Shown: piece by piece, positions 23,374 through 24,316 of the stretch
How the letters are laid out: every line of letters begins with the position of its first letter
How positions within the stretch are numbered: the stretch's first letter is position 1
Source of the DNA: Caryophanales bacterium UBA4694
Lineage (GTDB): Bacteria > Bacillota_I > Bacilli_A > RFN20 > CAG-288
DNA: 24,316 bases
NCBI GenBank assembly: GCA_002404835.1
Contig: DHKM01000016.1
Span: 1 to 24,316 of the forward strand
Reading direction: 5' to 3'
The notes under the pieces: generated by a model
Seen by the model: the letters and a program-made list of their open reading frames with translations, nothing else
What the model was told of the DNA's origin: nothing
The model's database searches: none
Position numbers and translations under genes: made by a program

Positions 23374-23781
23374 TCAAATATGAAGAAGAATCCATTGAGT
23401 AAGCAAGACTGACAAATTCACCAATGTAGCTCTGAGAAAAGTGTTCTCTATTTCCTTAGAAGACGCATTTGTTAAATTGACATATATGAGGTTTCCAAAG
23501 CAAACGACAATCGTGACAATTACTCCTACAAGTTCCAAAAGATCAAAAGCAACCAATTTTGAACGTTTCATAATCGAAAGCTGTCGATAGGCAAAGAACA
23601 GAGATAAGGGTATAGTAAAAAGAGGAATAAGACAAAAAAAGGTACTGGCAGTCTCAAAAGTGGTCGGAATTTTAAGAAACATATATATGAGGAAAAACGA
23701 AATCAAAGCAACACAAGATAAAGAAGTAAGGATTTTTAAAGAATTCCGAATAACATGCCTTTTTTCCAGATATTTTTCCAT
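23374..23781 (-). CDS. Small four-helix membrane protein, function unknown
   Basis: 135 residues. A basic N-terminus precedes four predicted membrane helices at about 17-37, 45-65, 82-103 and 115-134. No family is recognised. An AGGAG site lies 9 bases before the ATG and sits inside the end of the upstream reading frame, whose TAA stop is only one base away from this ATG. The two genes were therefore built as one translational unit, and this protein probably worked with the upstream product, perhaps as its membrane partner. Confidence 0.75.
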   Translation of the reverse strand: MEKYLEKRHVIRNSLKILTSLSCVALISFFLIYMFLKIPTTFETASTFFCLIPLFTIPLSLFFAYRQLSIMKRSKLVAFDLLELVGVIVTIVVCFGNLIYVNLTNASSKEIENTFLRATLVNLSVLLTQWILLHI

Positions 23782-23782
23782 T

Positions 23783-24316
23783 TTAATCGACTCCTATGGT
23801 CAGATAATTACTTAATCCCTGTTCGAAGCCGGGATCATCGGTAAAGAAGTGAGTGGTATAGTTGACGTATGGTTTTGATAGACTGAACGACAATTGTCCC
23901 CAATCGATTTTTCCGGAATTGTTCTGATGGGCAAAGACTATTTGAAGAGCTCCTTTCTGGAAGGACGACTATGTGTTTTCCAGAAAGCATTCTATCGAAT
24001 AGGAGAAATTGGAGTATTCCTTTTTCTCTTCGATGTTGCTGCCTCGTCTTTTGAAGCTGTGATGGTAGTCTTCCGGTAATTTGAACTCGAACCCGATGTA
24101 ATGTTTGGCTAGATCGATTTTATAGCTGTCTGTATCTTTGCCCTCTTTTTTGATATCGATGTCCTTGTTTTCCACGCTCGTGGTCGGTTTTACCGTGCTT
24201 GTCTTTACATGGTTGTAATGATAGTAGTGATATTTTTGGTGGGTTTCGATATCCGGGTATCCGTTGCTTTTCGAAACAAGGAAATTCGAATCGAACTGGA
24301 TTCCGGAGATATCGGA
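23783..24316 (-). pseudogene. Partial reading frame interrupted by an in-frame TAG at 23969-23971; 5' end beyond the window
   Basis: The frame is open from the right edge to 23971, reads one TAG, and then stays open in the same frame for 61 more codons to a TAA at 23783-23785. That TAA lies one base before the next gene, whose ribosome binding site is inside this frame, so the part after the TAG is (or was) coding. The first part has many Tyr and His residues (QKYHYYHYNHV) and a threonine-rich stretch, then HYIGFEFKLPEDY; the second part has GKIDWGQLSFSLSKPYVNY. It resembles an extracytoplasmic beta-rich protein, but no family is recognised. TAG ends pyrG and the AIPR gene, so it is an ordinary stop here. 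The options are a nonsense mutation, a sequencing error (CAG, AAG or TAC to TAG) or readthrough. A start at 24175 would be GTG and internal. Confidence 0.65.

Noticed and set aside
23894..24079. Plus-strand open frame at the right end
   Set aside because: It is the shadow of the interrupted minus-strand frame, with no ribosome binding site and no upstream promoter.
1..24316. CRISPR array, tRNA genes or complete insertion sequence
   Set aside because: No regularly spaced repeats, no tRNA-like cloverleaf with CCA or GGTTCGA signature, and no transposase frame were seen; the only mobile element is the intron fragment.

Overview
The window is chromosomal DNA from a low-GC Bacillota, probably of the Erysipelotrichia or a related group. 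The evidence is an AT-rich base composition, strong AGGAGG-type ribosome binding sites, TATAAT promoters, hairpin-plus-T-run terminators, a DarB-like CBS protein, an AgrA/AgrC-type two-component system and a CcpA-type cre site. TGA, TAA and TAG all serve as ordinary stops (pyrG and the AIPR gene end in TAG), so the code is standard. The taxon is an inference from style, not from a marker gene.

Left part (1-7031, all minus strand). The left edge is the 5' end of a class C group II intron inserted directly behind an intrinsic terminator. That terminator closes a four-gene operon for surface glycan assembly: a UDP-galactopyranose-mutase-like flavoprotein, a polytopic GT39-like glycosyltransferase, a GtrB/DPM1-like polyprenyl-phosphate glycosyltransferase and a zinc-ribbon membrane protein. 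The operon has its own promoter behind the pyrG terminator. Upstream lie pyrG (CTP synthase) and a CBS-pair protein resembling the c-di-AMP receptor DarB/CbpB.

Middle part (7032-12417). metG is on the plus strand and shares a long terminator with a convergent, solitary AIPR-family (abortive infection) gene. Next is a metallo-beta-lactamase-fold hydrolase. The CBS gene and the hydrolase gene both have a -10 box only 9-10 bases before the ATG and no ribosome binding site, so they look leaderless.

Right-centre (12418-22300) is the most interesting part. It holds three surface proteins in one row: a 1245-residue GH3 enzyme, a CBM-like lipoprotein, and a 980-residue GH3 enzyme with a membrane segment at each end. 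Both GH3 enzymes have the reversed domain order. Directly upstream and on the same strand is a LytTR response regulator with an AgrC-like GHKL kinase. The GH3 promoter region carries a perfect 9-bp direct repeat with a 12-bp gap, matching the LytTR operator pattern, plus a cre-like site. A second repeat pair with a 13-bp gap overlaps the -35 box of the regulator's own promoter. Together these suggest an Agr-like regulon without AgrB/AgrD, in which a membrane sensor controls cell-surface glycosidases under carbon catabolite control. The large GH3 ends in a coiled coil, a Gly-Gly-Cys-Gly-Gly-Ser motif, one membrane helix and a lysine tail, which looks like a C-terminal sorting signal.

Right end (22300-24316). 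A TM2-domain protein and a superoxide reductase whose rubredoxin-like domain has lost all its cysteines form a short plus-strand operon. Convergent to it are a small membrane protein and, at the edge, a partial gene interrupted by one in-frame TAG.
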